From positions 62,001-126,000 of the forward strand of contig CAZTHL010000002.1 of assembly GCA_964613585.1 (NCBI GenBank): DNA of 64,000 nucleotides, read 5' to 3'. Shown one piece after another: positions 31,504 to 39,943 of the stretch. A program made the position numbers and the translations under genes. Source of the stretch: CAZTHL01 sp964613585. GTDB taxonomy: Bacteria > Pseudomonadota > Alphaproteobacteria > DSM-16000 > Inquilinaceae. The notes under the pieces were generated by a model that searched no databases, was not told the origin of the DNA, and worked only from the letters and a program-made list of their open reading frames with translations. The first letter of the stretch is position 1; each line of letters begins with the position of its first letter.

Positions 31504-32901
31504 ATGACCGAGACCCAATTCGACCTTGTGGTGGTTGGCGGCGGACCCGGCGGCTACGTGGCCGCCATCCGCGCCGCACAGCTCGGCCTGAGCACGGCGC
31601 TCATCGAGCGCGAGCACCTGGGCGGCATCTGCCTCAACTGGGGCTGCATCCCGACCAAGGCTCTGCTCAGGACCTCCGAGATCAACCACCTTCTGCACCA
31701 TCTCGGTGATTTCGGCTTCTCCGCCTCGGACATCCGCTTCGACTTCGACAAGGTCATCCGGCGCTCACGCAAGGTGGCGGGCCAGCTCACGAGCGGCGTC
31801 AAGCACCTGCTGCGCAAGAACAAGGTGACGGTCATCGACGGCCATGCACGGCTCGCCGGCAGCGGCACGCTCACCGTCGAGGCGGGCAGCGAGACGAGGA
31901 CGGTGCGCGGCAAGCATGTGATCCTGGCGACCGGGGCCCGCGCGCGCAGCTTGCCGGGGCTCGAGCCGGACGGGACCCGGATCTGGACCTACAAGGAAGC
32001 CATGGTGCCCAAGGCGATGCCCCGATCGCTGCTGGTCGTCGGCTCCGGGGCCATCGGGATCGAGTTCGCCAGCTTCTATCGGAACATGGGCGCGGAGGTG
32101 ACCGTGGTGGAGATCCTCGACCGAGTGCTGCCGGTCGAGGACGAGGAAATCTCGGATTTCGCCCGCAAGGCCTTTGAGAAGCAAGGCATGACAATCCTGA
32201 CCTCGGCCAAGGTCGAGGCCCTGGCCAAGCAGCCGGACAGCGTCACGGCCACGATCGACGCCGGCGGCACCAGGACCGAACTGACCGTCGACCGGGTGAT
32301 CCTGGCCATCGGCATCATTGGCAACACTGAGGATATCGGCCTGGAGAACACCGCGATCACGGTGGATCGTGGCCACATCCGGGTCGATCCGTGGCTGAGA
32401 ACCGGCGAGCCGGGCGTCTACGCCATCGGCGACGTCGTCGGTCCCCCGTGGCTGGCGCACAAGGCGAGCCATGAGGGTGTCATCTGCGTCGAGCGCATCG
32501 CCGGCCTGCCGGACGTGCATCCGCTCGATGTCTCCAACATCCCCGGCTGCACCTACTGCACGCCGCAGGTGGCGAGCGTCGGCCTGACGGAGAAGAAGGC
32601 GCGGGAGGCCGGCCACGAGATCCGGGTCGGCCGGTTCCCCTATATCGGCAATGGCAAGGCCATTGCCCTCGGCGAGCCGGAGGGGCTGATCAAGACCGTG
32701 TTCGACGCGCGCACCGGCGAGCTCCTGGGTGCGCACATGATCGGCGCGGAGGTGACCGAGCTGATCCAGGGCTACGGCATCGCCAAGACCCTGGAGACGA
32801 CGGAAGCCGAGTTGATGCACACGGTCTTCCCGCACCCGACCCTGTCGGAGATGATGCACGAAAGCGTGCTGAGCGCGTATGACCGCGCCATCCACTTCTG
32901 A
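31504..32901 (+). CDS. lpd: Dihydrolipoyl dehydrogenase (E3)
   Basis: This FAD enzyme reoxidises dihydrolipoyl groups of the PDH complex. The 465-residue protein starts with the FAD Rossmann motif VVVGGGPGGYVAAIRAAQLG. The redox disulfide is in GGICLNWGCIPTKALL, the NAD Rossmann motif is VVGSGAIGIEFASFY, and the C-terminal catalytic HPTLSEMMHESV holds the His-Glu pair. It closes the pdhA-pdhB-pdhC-lpd operon. Confidence 0.98.
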   Translation: MTETQFDLVVVGGGPGGYVAAIRAAQLGLSTALIEREHLGGICLNWGCIPTKALLRTSEINHLLHHLGDFGFSASDIRFDFDKVIRRSRKVAGQLTSGVKHLLRKNKVTVIDGHARLAGSGTLTVEAGSETRTVRGKHVILATGARARSLPGLEPDGTRIWTYKEAMVPKAMPRSLLVVGSGAIGIEFASFYRNMGAEVTVVEILDRVLPVEDEEISDFARKAFEKQGMTILTSAKVEALAKQPDSVTATIDAGGTRTELTVDRVILAIGIIGNTEDIGLENTAITVDRGHIRVDPWLRTGEPGVYAIGDVVGPPWLAHKASHEGVICVERIAGLPDVHPLDVSNIPGCTYCTPQVASVGLTEKKAREAGHEIRVGRFPYIGNGKAIALGEPEGLIKTVFDARTGELLGAHMIGAEVTELIQGYGIAKTLETTEAELMHTVFPHPTLSEMMHESVLSAYDRAIHF

Positions 32902-32910
32902 CGGAGGGCA

Positions 32911-32936
32911 GCCCCGCGTCCGCGCCTGCGCGGGGC
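32911..32936 (+). terminator. GC-rich hairpin after lpd
   Basis: GCCCCGCG (32911-32918) and CGCGGGGC (32929-32936) form a perfect 8-bp stem with a 10-base loop, 10 bp after the lpd stop and before the convergent hspQ gene. There is no T-run after the stem. Confidence 0.5.
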
Positions 32937-33014
32937 GGCGCGCAGACCGCCGGCGGCTTGTCCTCGCCGAGCCGCCCCGGTCGGCCCGGTACCCTTGCGA
33001 TGGCCGGATCCGTG

Positions 33015-33344
33015 TCAGTTCAGCTGAGCATCGCGGGCCACATAGCGTCCGGCTTCGATCCCGCGAAAGACGTTGTCGATCGCGGGATGCGCCACCGGCC
33101 CATTGTCCCCATCCGGCACCAGGTTCTGCTCCGAGACGTACGCCACGTACGGACCGTTATCGCCGACCGCGAAAAGATGGTAGAAGGGTTGGTCCTTTCG
33201 AGGCCGTACCGCTTCAGGGATCGCCTCCCACCATTCCTCGGTGTTGCTGAACGTGGGATCGACGTCAAAGATGACGCCCCGGAACGGATAGATCCGATGC
33301 CGGACGATGTCCCCGATACGAAAGCGCGCCGAGCGGCTGGGCAT
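33015..33344 (-). CDS. hspQ: Heat-shock protein HspQ (YccV-like, hemimethylated-DNA-binding family)
   Basis: The 109-residue protein has the family blocks RFRIGDIVRHRIYPFRGVIFDVDPTFSNTEEWW and QPFYHLFAVGDNGPYVAYVSEQNLV. In enterobacteria HspQ modulates Lon proteolysis and binds hemimethylated DNA; the role in alphaproteobacteria is not established. The ATG at 33344 is preceded by GAGGGAG; the longer frame upstream of it does not look like the family. It is convergent with lpd and divergent from lipA. Confidence 0.92.
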   Translation of the reverse strand: MPSRSARFRIGDIVRHRIYPFRGVIFDVDPTFSNTEEWWEAIPEAVRPRKDQPFYHLFAVGDNGPYVAYVSEQNLVPDGDNGPVAHPAIDNVFRGIEAGRYVARDAQLN

Positions 33345-33735
33345 GGTTCGGTCTCCCTCGGACACGACCGACCGCGTTCGGTCGTCGCCCGGTACCAAAG
33401 TCCCCCTTTCCGGCGCGAGCAAGGGGAAATCGAGCGGACGGGCCGGCTGGCGGTCACCCCGGAGCGGCAAGCGGATCGGCGCCCGGCCCGGAACCCGGCT
33501 GCCGCCCGGCTGTCATTGCTGCTGGCCGACGACGCCTCGACAATGACGTGGGCATGGCACCACGGTGCCTCGCCGTACATGGAATATTGGCGGATCGATG
33601 CTTGAATGACAGGCTCGATCGCGCCCCGGGAGAGGGCGACAGGATGTGGCGCCCCGTCTCGGGCGGCTTGGAGGGAACTGGGAACGCGGCTATGTTTCGG
33701 TTTAGTGTTCTTCGTTGACGGATCTGTCGAGGTTC
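33345..33735. other. Noncoding gap between divergent hspQ and lipA
   Basis: These 391 bp must hold the promoters of both hspQ and lipA. I see a 14-bp palindrome GGCACC-AC-GGTGCC at about 33555-33568 and a slightly AT-richer patch at 33690-33720, but no convincing -35/-10 pair and no conserved ORF. Confidence 0.5.
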
Positions 33736-34728
33736 ATGCCCATGGCCGCCGCGGTCGAGAAAGCGCGACATCCCGAGAAGCTGCATCGGCCGGACCAGCC
33801 GGTTCGCCGGAAGCCCGACTGGATCCGCGTCAAGGCGCCGGGGTCCCGGGAATATCGTGATCTGCACCGATTGATGCGCGAGCTGCGTCTCAACACGGTG
33901 TGCGAGGAGGCCGCCTGCCCGAACATCGGCGAGTGCTGGAGCCATGGCCACGCCACGGTGATGATTCTGGGCGAGGTGTGCACGCGCGCCTGCGCGTTCT
34001 GCAACGTCGCGACCGGCCGACCCGACCGTCTCGATCCCCATGAGCCGGAGCGTGTCGCGGCGGCATGCGCCGAGCTCGGCTTGAGCCACATCGTCATCAC
34101 CTCCGTCGACCGGGACGATCTTCCGGACGGCGGCGCGCAGCATTTCGCCAACGTCATCGTCGCGGTCCGTGAGCGGGCGCCGGACACGACGATCGAGGTG
34201 CTGACCCCCGACTTCATGCGCAAGCCGGGGGCGGCGGAGACGGTCATGGCCGCGCGGCCGGACGTGTTCAACCACAATCTCGAGACCGTGCCGCGGCTCT
34301 ATCCGACCATCCGGCCCGGCGCGCGCTATTTCGTGTCGCTGCAGCTGCTTGCGCGGGTGAAGGAGCTCGATCCGTCGATCTTCACGAAGTCGGGCCTCAT
34401 GGTCGGGCTCGGTGAATCCGACGAGGAGGTCTACCAGGTCATGGACGACCAGCGCGCGGCGGACGTCGATTTTCTGACCATCGGACAGTACCTCCAGCCC
34501 ACGCCGAAGCACGCGGCGGTCGACCGCTTCGTCTCGCCCGACCAGTTCGCACGGTTCGAGGGCGTGGCCCGCGGCAAAGGCTTCCTGATGGTGTCGGCGA
34601 CTCCCTTGACGCGATCGTCCTACCTGGCGGGAGATGACTTCGTGAAGCTGAAGGCGGCGCGTGAGGCCAAGCTGGCGGGGCTTTCCAGCATGACGCTGGC
34701 GGACCTCGCCTCCCCGCCGGCATCGTGA
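33736..34728 (+). CDS. lipA: Lipoyl synthase
   Basis: LipA is a radical SAM enzyme that inserts two sulfurs into protein-bound octanoyl groups, here for the lipoyl domains of PdhB and PdhC just upstream. The protein (330 residues from this start) shows the auxiliary cluster motif CEEAACPNIGEC, the radical SAM motif CTRACAFC and the C-terminal Ser ligand in TRSSY. A TTG at 33715 and an ATG at 33742 are alternative starts; the N-terminal few residues are not conserved in the family. The position between the PDH genes and ratA is conserved. Confidence 0.96.
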   Translation: MPMAAAVEKARHPEKLHRPDQPVRRKPDWIRVKAPGSREYRDLHRLMRELRLNTVCEEAACPNIGECWSHGHATVMILGEVCTRACAFCNVATGRPDRLDPHEPERVAAACAELGLSHIVITSVDRDDLPDGGAQHFANVIVAVRERAPDTTIEVLTPDFMRKPGAAETVMAARPDVFNHNLETVPRLYPTIRPGARYFVSLQLLARVKELDPSIFTKSGLMVGLGESDEEVYQVMDDQRAADVDFLTIGQYLQPTPKHAAVDRFVSPDQFARFEGVARGKGFLMVSATPLTRSSYLAGDDFVKLKAAREAKLAGLSSMTLADLASPPAS

Positions 34729-34771
34729 CCGGCTCGCCGCCATCGCAGCCAAGAAAGCGCCACCATCAGCC

Positions 34772-35257
34772 ATGCCGACGCACGCCGAAAAACGGGTGCT
34801 GCCGTATCGCCCGGAGCAGATGTTCGACCTCGTGGCGGACGTCCAGCAATACCCCCAGTTCCTGCCGTGGTGCCTCGCGGCGCGCATCCGCCGGCGGGAA
34901 CGTGATGCGATCACGGCGGACCTGGTCATCGGCTTCAAGATGATCCGGGAGAAATTCACCAGCCGGGTCGAGATGAGCCGACCGGAGCGGATTGACGTCG
35001 CCTATATCGAAGGCCCGCTCCGTTACCTGAACAACCATTGGTCGTTCCGGCCGCACCCGGACGGGTGCGAAGTCGACTTCTACGTCGATTTCGAGTTCCG
35101 GTCGAAGGTTCTGCAAAAGATGATCGGCGCCTTGTTCAACGAGGCATTCCGTCGGATGGTGGCGGCGTTCGAGGCACGCGCCGAGGAGCTTTACGGAACC
35201 GGCCGTCGCACCGACCGAAGCCTCGCGGCGCGGGAGTCTGTTTCAACCAGCTCCTGA
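34772..35257 (+). CDS. ratA: RatA/Coq10-family START-domain protein
   Basis: The 161-residue protein is a polyketide-cyclase/START-like fold: RVLPYRPEQMFDLVADVQQYPQFLPWCLAARI at the N-terminus, then LVIGFKMIREKFTSRVEM, PLRYLNNHWSFRPH and FEFRSKVLQKMIGALFNEAFRRMVAAFEARA. Mitochondrial Coq10 proteins bind ubiquinone; E. coli RatA was described as interfering with 70S ribosome association. The alphaproteobacterial role is not settled. It follows lipA by 43 bp on the same strand. Confidence 0.9.
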   Translation: MPTHAEKRVLPYRPEQMFDLVADVQQYPQFLPWCLAARIRRRERDAITADLVIGFKMIREKFTSRVEMSRPERIDVAYIEGPLRYLNNHWSFRPHPDGCEVDFYVDFEFRSKVLQKMIGALFNEAFRRMVAAFEARAEELYGTGRRTDRSLAARESVSTSS

Positions 35258-35268
35258 GGCCGTGGCGC

Positions 35269-36120
35269 TCACCTCTGCCGCTGCACCGCGGGCGTCCCGG
35301 GCCCGCCCATCTCGAAATAGACACGTGCCTCGGTGGCGTCGCGCGTCCCCATGCGTGCCCTGAGGCATTCGGGCACCCGCGCCGCCTCCCGGGCGACGCA
35401 CGCGGCGATCAGCGCGTCAAGAGCATCCCCGCCGGCATTGTCGAGCAGCCGCCGCCGATCGGCGGCGGCGATGCGCAGGCCTTGACGCTCCAACCCGGCA
35501 AGGATCCGGTCACGCTCGGCTGCCGCTGCGGACGCCGGTCCCTTGTAGGGTCGATAGAGGCCGATCTTCTTGAGAGCCGATCCGGGACAGACCTCGATCA
35601 GCACGGAACGCTGCCGCGGACCCGGCTCCATGAGGGGAGCGACGGCCGCGTCTCCGGCGCTCACCAAAGGCCCGATAATCTCCCGCAAGGCCCAGAAGGT
35701 CTGCCGGAACAAGCGCAGATTGTAGGCGGACCACGGCGTCCGGGCCTCGGTGTCGCAGTCGCGCCTGAGCTCGCGCCCTGCCGACCGGGCTTGGCACCAG
35801 GCGCGGAATTGCTCCGGAGACTCGAAAGCATCGGTGAAGCCCTCGATGAAGTCCCGCCAGCACCGTCCCTCCAACAACGGCTCGGGCAGGCTGAACGGCA
35901 CATCGAGGCCGTACAACGTCGTGTGCCCCTTGCTGATGAACCGGCGCAGCGCGGCGAACGCTCCGGGACGTGATCGGTCGCCTTCGGGCAGGTCCCGGGC
36001 CGGAAGCAGCGCTACGAGCCTCGGGGCGGTCGGTTCGATCTCCAGAACCGCGATCCAGATCCGGTCACCGGCGTCCCGGGCGCCGCTGATATCGATGCCA
36101 ACCACGCGATGAAACGGCAT
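35269..36120 (-). CDS. DUF429 domain protein, function unknown
   Basis: The 283-residue product begins PFHRVVGIDISGARDAGDRIWIAVLEIEP, an RNase H-like first strand with an Asp after GI, and has LYGLDVPFSLPEPL and a C-terminal DALDALIAACVAREA, all as in DUF429 proteins. The frame continues upstream for 178 codons, but that part translates the palindromic repeat (36138-36267) and antisense of cinA, so the ATG at 36120 was chosen. It is convergent with ratA, 11 bp apart. No substrate or partner can be named; an RNase H-like nuclease fold is inference. Confidence 0.8.
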   Translation of the reverse strand: MPFHRVVGIDISGARDAGDRIWIAVLEIEPTAPRLVALLPARDLPEGDRSRPGAFAALRRFISKGHTTLYGLDVPFSLPEPLLEGRCWRDFIEGFTDAFESPEQFRAWCQARSAGRELRRDCDTEARTPWSAYNLRLFRQTFWALREIIGPLVSAGDAAVAPLMEPGPRQRSVLIEVCPGSALKKIGLYRPYKGPASAAAAERDRILAGLERQGLRIAAADRRRLLDNAGGDALDALIAACVAREAARVPECLRARMGTRDATEARVYFEMGGPGTPAVQRQR

Positions 36121-36137
36121 CGGCACGAGCTCAAGGC

Positions 36138-36267
36138 CTAGATCATTTCCGGCTCCCGTGGCATCGCCGGCCGCTCCCCCGCTTGGCCGCCCGACGACGG
36201 CATGCTTGGGGTGGCCGGGCGAGGGAGCGGGCCGGTGCCGATTCCGCGCCACGCGGGAACGCTCTAG
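36138..36267 (-). repeat. Palindromic CTAG-ended repeat, long form, copy B
   Basis: Read on the minus strand it begins CTAGAGCGTTCCCG and ends CCGGAAATGATCTAG, 130 bp, and aligns along its whole length with copy A at 3933-4064. The internal inverted pair is CCCGCTCCCTCGCCCGGCC with GGGCGGCCAAGCGGGGGAGC. The CTAG at 36264-36267 supplies the TAG stop of cinA, and the other end lies 18 bp from the DUF429 start, so the element fills the whole space between the two genes. Confidence 0.85.
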
Positions 36268-36764
36268 CGCGGCTCGGCCACCGCCATGTCGATCAGCCAG
36301 CTCAGCGCGGTCTCCACGCTGGCCAGACGCACGGCCGAACGGTCTCCTGGGTAATGCCGGTGCCTTGCCTGGGTCCCGTGCCCGCGCCGCCCGAGACCGA
36401 AATGGACCAGGCCGACCGGCTTGTCGGCGGTGCCTCCGCCGGGGCCGGCAATGCCGGAGATGGCGATCGCCAGATCCGCCGCGGACCGCTCGAGAACGCC
36501 TTCTGTCATGGCCTTGACCACCTCGGCGCTGACCGCGCCGTGCGTCTCGATCAGCGCCAGGGGCACGCCGAGCATCTCCGTCTTGGCCCGATTGGAGTAG
36601 CTGACATAGGCCCGGTCGACCACGGCCGACGAGCCCGGAATCTCGGTCAGACAACCGGCGAGCAAGCCGCCCGTGCAGCTCTCGGCACTGGCGAGCGTGA
36701 GCCTTCGGCTCCGACAGTGCTCGATCACGGTGCCGGCGAGGTCGATGAGCGAATGAGGAAACAT
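36264..36764 (-). CDS. pncC: CinA C-terminal domain family nicotinamide-nucleotide amidohydrolase
   Basis: This 166-residue protein matches stand-alone CinA C-terminal proteins (PncC/YgaD type), which deamidate nicotinamide mononucleotide. Signature blocks are TLASAESCTGGLLAGCLTEIPGSS, YSNRAKTEMLGVP and AISGIAGPGGGTADKPVGLVHFG. The start at 36764 lies inside the 3' end of pgpA (40-bp overlap). The stop codon TAG is formed by the terminal CTAG of a repeat element, so the original 3' end may have been altered. Confidence 0.93.
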   Translation of the reverse strand: MFPHSLIDLAGTVIEHCRSRRLTLASAESCTGGLLAGCLTEIPGSSAVVDRAYVSYSNRAKTEMLGVPLALIETHGAVSAEVVKAMTEGVLERSAADLAIAISGIAGPGGGTADKPVGLVHFGLGRRGHGTQARHRHYPGDRSAVRLASVETALSWLIDMAVAEPR

Positions 36765-37255
36765 GATTCCCAGCCGATCAGGTGCGCGATGAGGACGGTC
36801 AGTCCTCCGGCATAGGCGCCCGCCACGAGATCGTCCAGCATCACGCCGAAGCCGCTCCTCGTCCGGCGGTCGATCCGGGAGGCCGGCCAGGGCTTGGTGA
36901 TGTCGAGAACACGAAACAGCAGGAAGGCGATCGGATACAACCAAGGATCGAACGCCACCGGGACCAGCGCCAGCCACTGGCCGGCCGCCTCGTCCACGAC
37001 CACGCTGCTGGAATCGGGCTCCTGTCGGCACGCATAGTCCGCGGCCCAGATGCCGATCACGGTGGCGAGCACGACGGCCACCGCCAGCCCCGCCGGCCCC
37101 CACAGCCAGACGATGGCGGCGGCGGGCGGAAGCGCTGCCAGCGAGCCCCAGGTGCCCGGGGCGATACGGATCAAGCCGATTCCGCCGAGGGTGGCAATGA
37201 AGCCGGCCGGGTGACGCAGGCTGGCGCCGTCCGGCATGCGGCGGAACCACGGCAT
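36725..37255 (-). CDS. pgpA: Phosphatidylglycerophosphatase A
   Basis: PgpA dephosphorylates phosphatidylglycerophosphate to phosphatidylglycerol at the inner membrane. The 176-residue protein has the family opening GLIRIAPGTWGSLAALP, membrane helices at about 30-70, the acidic motif VVDEAAGQWLAL and FRVLDITKPWPASRIDR, followed by GFGVMLDDLVAGAYAG. The ATG at 37255 has GGAGAG just upstream and follows the ispDF stop by 10 bp. It overlaps pncC by 40 bp. Confidence 0.95.
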   Translation of the reverse strand: MPWFRRMPDGASLRHPAGFIATLGGIGLIRIAPGTWGSLAALPPAAAIVWLWGPAGLAVAVVLATVIGIWAADYACRQEPDSSSVVVDEAAGQWLALVPVAFDPWLYPIAFLLFRVLDITKPWPASRIDRRTRSGFGVMLDDLVAGAYAGGLTVLIAHLIGWESCFLIRSSTSPAP

Positions 37256-37265
37256 GCCTCTCCGA

Positions 37266-38417
37266 TCAAGCCCTGAGCCGGACCGTGGCCGTCGCCAGAG
37301 CCGCGATGCCCTCGCCGCGGCCGAGGAATCCAAGCCCTTCGGTCGTGGTGGCCTTAACGTTGACCCGATCATCGGGAATCTCGAGGAGCGTCGCGACCCG
37401 TCCCCTCATGGCGGCGCGGACTGGAGCGATCTTCGGCCGCTCGCACAGCAGCGTGACATCAACGTTGGTGATCTTCCCCGCGCGTTCGCCGATGAGCGCG
37501 ACCGCATGTCGCACGAACAGCCCGCTGTCCGCCCCGCGCCATTGCGGGTCGCTGGGTGGAAAGTGCTGGCCGATATCGCCCGCGCCAATGGCGCCCAGCA
37601 GCGCGTCGGTCAGCGCGTGCAAACCGACATCGGCGTCGGAATGGCCGATCAGCGATTGATCGTGCGGCACATGCAGGCCGCAAAGGATGAGCCCATCGCC
37701 GTCGCCGAGGCGATGAACGTCAAAGCCCTGACCCACCCGGGTCTCCCCGGCAGCGGCGATCAGCCGCTCGGCGCGATGAAGGTCGTCTTCCGTCGTCACT
37801 TTGATATTCTCAGGGTCTCCGGCGACCAGGGCAACCGGCAACATGCAGTGCTCGGCCACGGCCGCATCGTCGGTGAGTTCCTCGCCGGCACAGGCCCGAT
37901 GCGCGGCCAGAATGTCGGCGAAGTGGAACCCCTGGGGCGTCTGGGCCCGCCAGAGACCGCTGCGATCGATCGTGCCCGCGCTGAACCCACCCTGCTCACG
38001 CTTGACGGTGTCGGTGAGCGGCAGCGCGGCGATGGCCCCCGGGCTCTCCTCGAGCGCCAGGCACACGCGGTCGATGGTGCCGGCATCGACGAGCGGACGG
38101 GCGCCATCATGGATCAACACGGTTCGCGGCGCCCGGGCCGCGCACGCCTCGAGGCCGAGCCGGACACTTTCCTGCCGCGAGCCGCCCCCGGCTATCGGCG
38201 GCGGCAGGTTGAGACGCGCCAGGGCCTGATCGCACAGCTCCCTGTGCGCTGGATCAATGACGACCCGGACAGCGTCCACCAACGGGTGGCGCAGGAAGGC
38301 GCTGACCGTGCGACGCAGCATCGGCTCGCCGGCCACGGTGCGATATTGCTTGGGAACGGATCCGCCGAGGCGTGTTCCGCGGCCGGCGGCGACGATGAGG
38401 GCAAGGCAACTGGACAT
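37266..38417 (-). CDS. ispDF: Bifunctional IspD/IspF enzyme of the MEP isoprenoid pathway
   Basis: The 383-residue fusion joins a CTP:methylerythritol cytidylyltransferase domain (about 1-220; LIVAAGRGTRLGGSVPKQY, with VLIHDGARPLV) to a cyclodiphosphate synthase domain (about 225-383; VGQGFDVHRLGDGD with metal His/Asp, and GHSDADVGLHALTDALLGA). Such fusions are typical of alphaproteobacteria. It heads the minus-strand run ispDF-pgpA-pncC and is divergent from ntrB. Confidence 0.97.
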   Translation of the reverse strand: MSSCLALIVAAGRGTRLGGSVPKQYRTVAGEPMLRRTVSAFLRHPLVDAVRVVIDPAHRELCDQALARLNLPPPIAGGGSRQESVRLGLEACAARAPRTVLIHDGARPLVDAGTIDRVCLALEESPGAIAALPLTDTVKREQGGFSAGTIDRSGLWRAQTPQGFHFADILAAHRACAGEELTDDAAVAEHCMLPVALVAGDPENIKVTTEDDLHRAERLIAAAGETRVGQGFDVHRLGDGDGLILCGLHVPHDQSLIGHSDADVGLHALTDALLGAIGAGDIGQHFPPSDPQWRGADSGLFVRHAVALIGERAGKITNVDVTLLCERPKIAPVRAAMRGRVATLLEIPDDRVNVKATTTEGLGFLGRGEGIAALATATVRLRA

Positions 38418-38794
38418 GGGGCGGTCACGCTTTAGGCAGACGCTCCGAACGGACAGGCAGAGGCGGAAGACGGAAGCGTTAACCCAAACGGATCCGCATG
38501 ACCACCCACGGCCTCAGTTTCACACGACCACGTTAACAGACGGCGCCTATTGCGCATTCGTGAATTCCCGCTAAACTGATGAAAAAATCACCAAACGACA
38601 AGGCTGCCTAACGGGTGAGCACAGGGTACGGATGGGGCATGGGACTTGAGCGTGATTGACGGGCTGAAGGGGATGCCGGAGCCGCGGTCCGGCACGACGG
38701 CGGCGTCACCTCCACACGGTGGCGCCGGGCACATTTGGCTGGCAACGAGAGAGGAGGCTGCACCCCGCGTCCTTCGTCACGAAGAAGGGGGCGC
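38418..38794. other. Noncoding gap between divergent ispDF and ntrB, dusB absent
   Basis: These 377 bp hold no convincing gene. Two hairpins lie near the ntrB side: GCCGGA-7 nt-TCCGGC near 38673-38691, and CGGCGTCACC-7 nt-GGTGGCGCCG (one mismatch) near 38702-38728. AAACTGATGAAAAAATCACC near 38573 is an AT-rich island. In many alphaproteobacteria dusB/nifR3 sits here; it does not in this window. No clear sigma54 (GG-N10-GC) promoter was seen. Confidence 0.5.
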
Positions 38795-39943
38795 ATGATG
38801 GCGCGGCTTGCCGCAAGCGTCGTTCGGCGCCCCCCCGCCCGAGGTCCCAGGGTCGACCCGTTTGCCATTCTGAACGCGATGGCGGAGCCGCTTCTTGTGA
38901 TCGATCGGCATCATGTCGTGCGGTATGTCAATTTCGAGGCTCAGCAATTCTTCGATACGGGCGAGTCGGCTCTGGTCGACCGGCCGCTCAGTGATCTGCT
39001 CCCCCCGGACAGTCCGGTGTTCGCTCTGATCACCCAGGTTCTGGCGCAGAACCACAGCATGTCGAACATCGGCATGACGCTGGACGCGCCGCGAACCGGT
39101 CGTCGGGTCGCCACGGTCACGGCCGGGCCGATGGGTGACCCGCCCTCGCGGGTGGTCATGACCATCCATGAGGTCTCGATCACCCGCCGCATCGACAATC
39201 AGCTGACGCATCGGGGCGCGGCACGGTCCGTCACGGCGATGGCCGCGATCCTGGCGCACGAGGTCAAGAACCCGCTGTCGGGGATCCGCGGTGCCGCACA
39301 GCTGCTCGAGAGCAGCGCTGACGACAATGACCGCATTCTGACCCGCTTGATCTGTGACGAGGCCGACCGCATCGTCGCTCTGGTCGACCGCATGGAGGTG
39401 TTCTCGGACCGACGGCCGATCGAGCGGGGTCCGGTCAACATCCATACGGTGCTGGAGCATGTGCGCCGATTGGCCCAAAGCGGCTTCGGCAGGTCCGTCC
39501 GTTTCGTCGAGCGTTACGACCCATCGCTGCCGCCCGTCTACGGCAATCGAGACCAGTTGGTTCAGGTCTTCCTCAATCTCGTCAAGAACGCGGTCGAGGC
39601 AGGGCCCGAGATCGGCGCCGAGGTGGTGCTGTGGACCGCCTACCAGCGTGGTGTCAGCGTGGTCGCCCCGGGTACGCAACGCCGGCTGCACCTGCCGCTT
39701 GCGGTCAGCGTCCAGGACAATGGCGCGGGCATCCCGGAGGATCTGCAGGACCACCTGTTCGATGCCTTCGTGTCGGGCAAAAGCACGGGCACGGGCCTCG
39801 GCCTTGCCCTGGTCGCCAAGATCGTCGGCGATCACGGCGGCGTCATCGGATTCGAGAGCGAGCCGCGGCGGACCGTCTTCAAGGTTTCTCTGCCGATGTA
39901 CTCCGGGAGGGCTCCCGGGACCGTCGAAGAGGAGGGCCGCTGA
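38795..39943 (+). CDS. ntrB: Nitrogen regulation sensor histidine kinase NtrB
   Basis: NtrB controls NtrC phosphorylation in response to PII. The 382-residue soluble protein has a PAS domain (about 25-130), the H-box AAILAHEVKNPLSGIRGAAQ, the N-box VFLNLVKNAVEAG, DNGAGIPEDL and the G2 box TGLGLALV. I chose the ATG at 38795 (GAAGAAGGGGGC upstream). The stop shares one base with the ntrC start (TGATG), so the pair is translationally coupled. Confidence 0.95.
   Translation: MMARLAASVVRRPPARGPRVDPFAILNAMAEPLLVIDRHHVVRYVNFEAQQFFDTGESALVDRPLSDLLPPDSPVFALITQVLAQNHSMSNIGMTLDAPRTGRRVATVTAGPMGDPPSRVVMTIHEVSITRRIDNQLTHRGAARSVTAMAAILAHEVKNPLSGIRGAAQLLESSADDNDRILTRLICDEADRIVALVDRMEVFSDRRPIERGPVNIHTVLEHVRRLAQSGFGRSVRFVERYDPSLPPVYGNRDQLVQVFLNLVKNAVEAGPEIGAEVVLWTAYQRGVSVVAPGTQRRLHLPLAVSVQDNGAGIPEDLQDHLFDAFVSGKSTGTGLGLALVAKIVGDHGGVIGFESEPRRTVFKVSLPMYSGRAPGTVEEEGR

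Noticed and set aside
36121..36654. N-terminal extension of the DUF429 protein
   Set aside because: The extra 178 codons translate the palindromic repeat and antisense of pncC; the conserved domain begins at the ATG at 36120.
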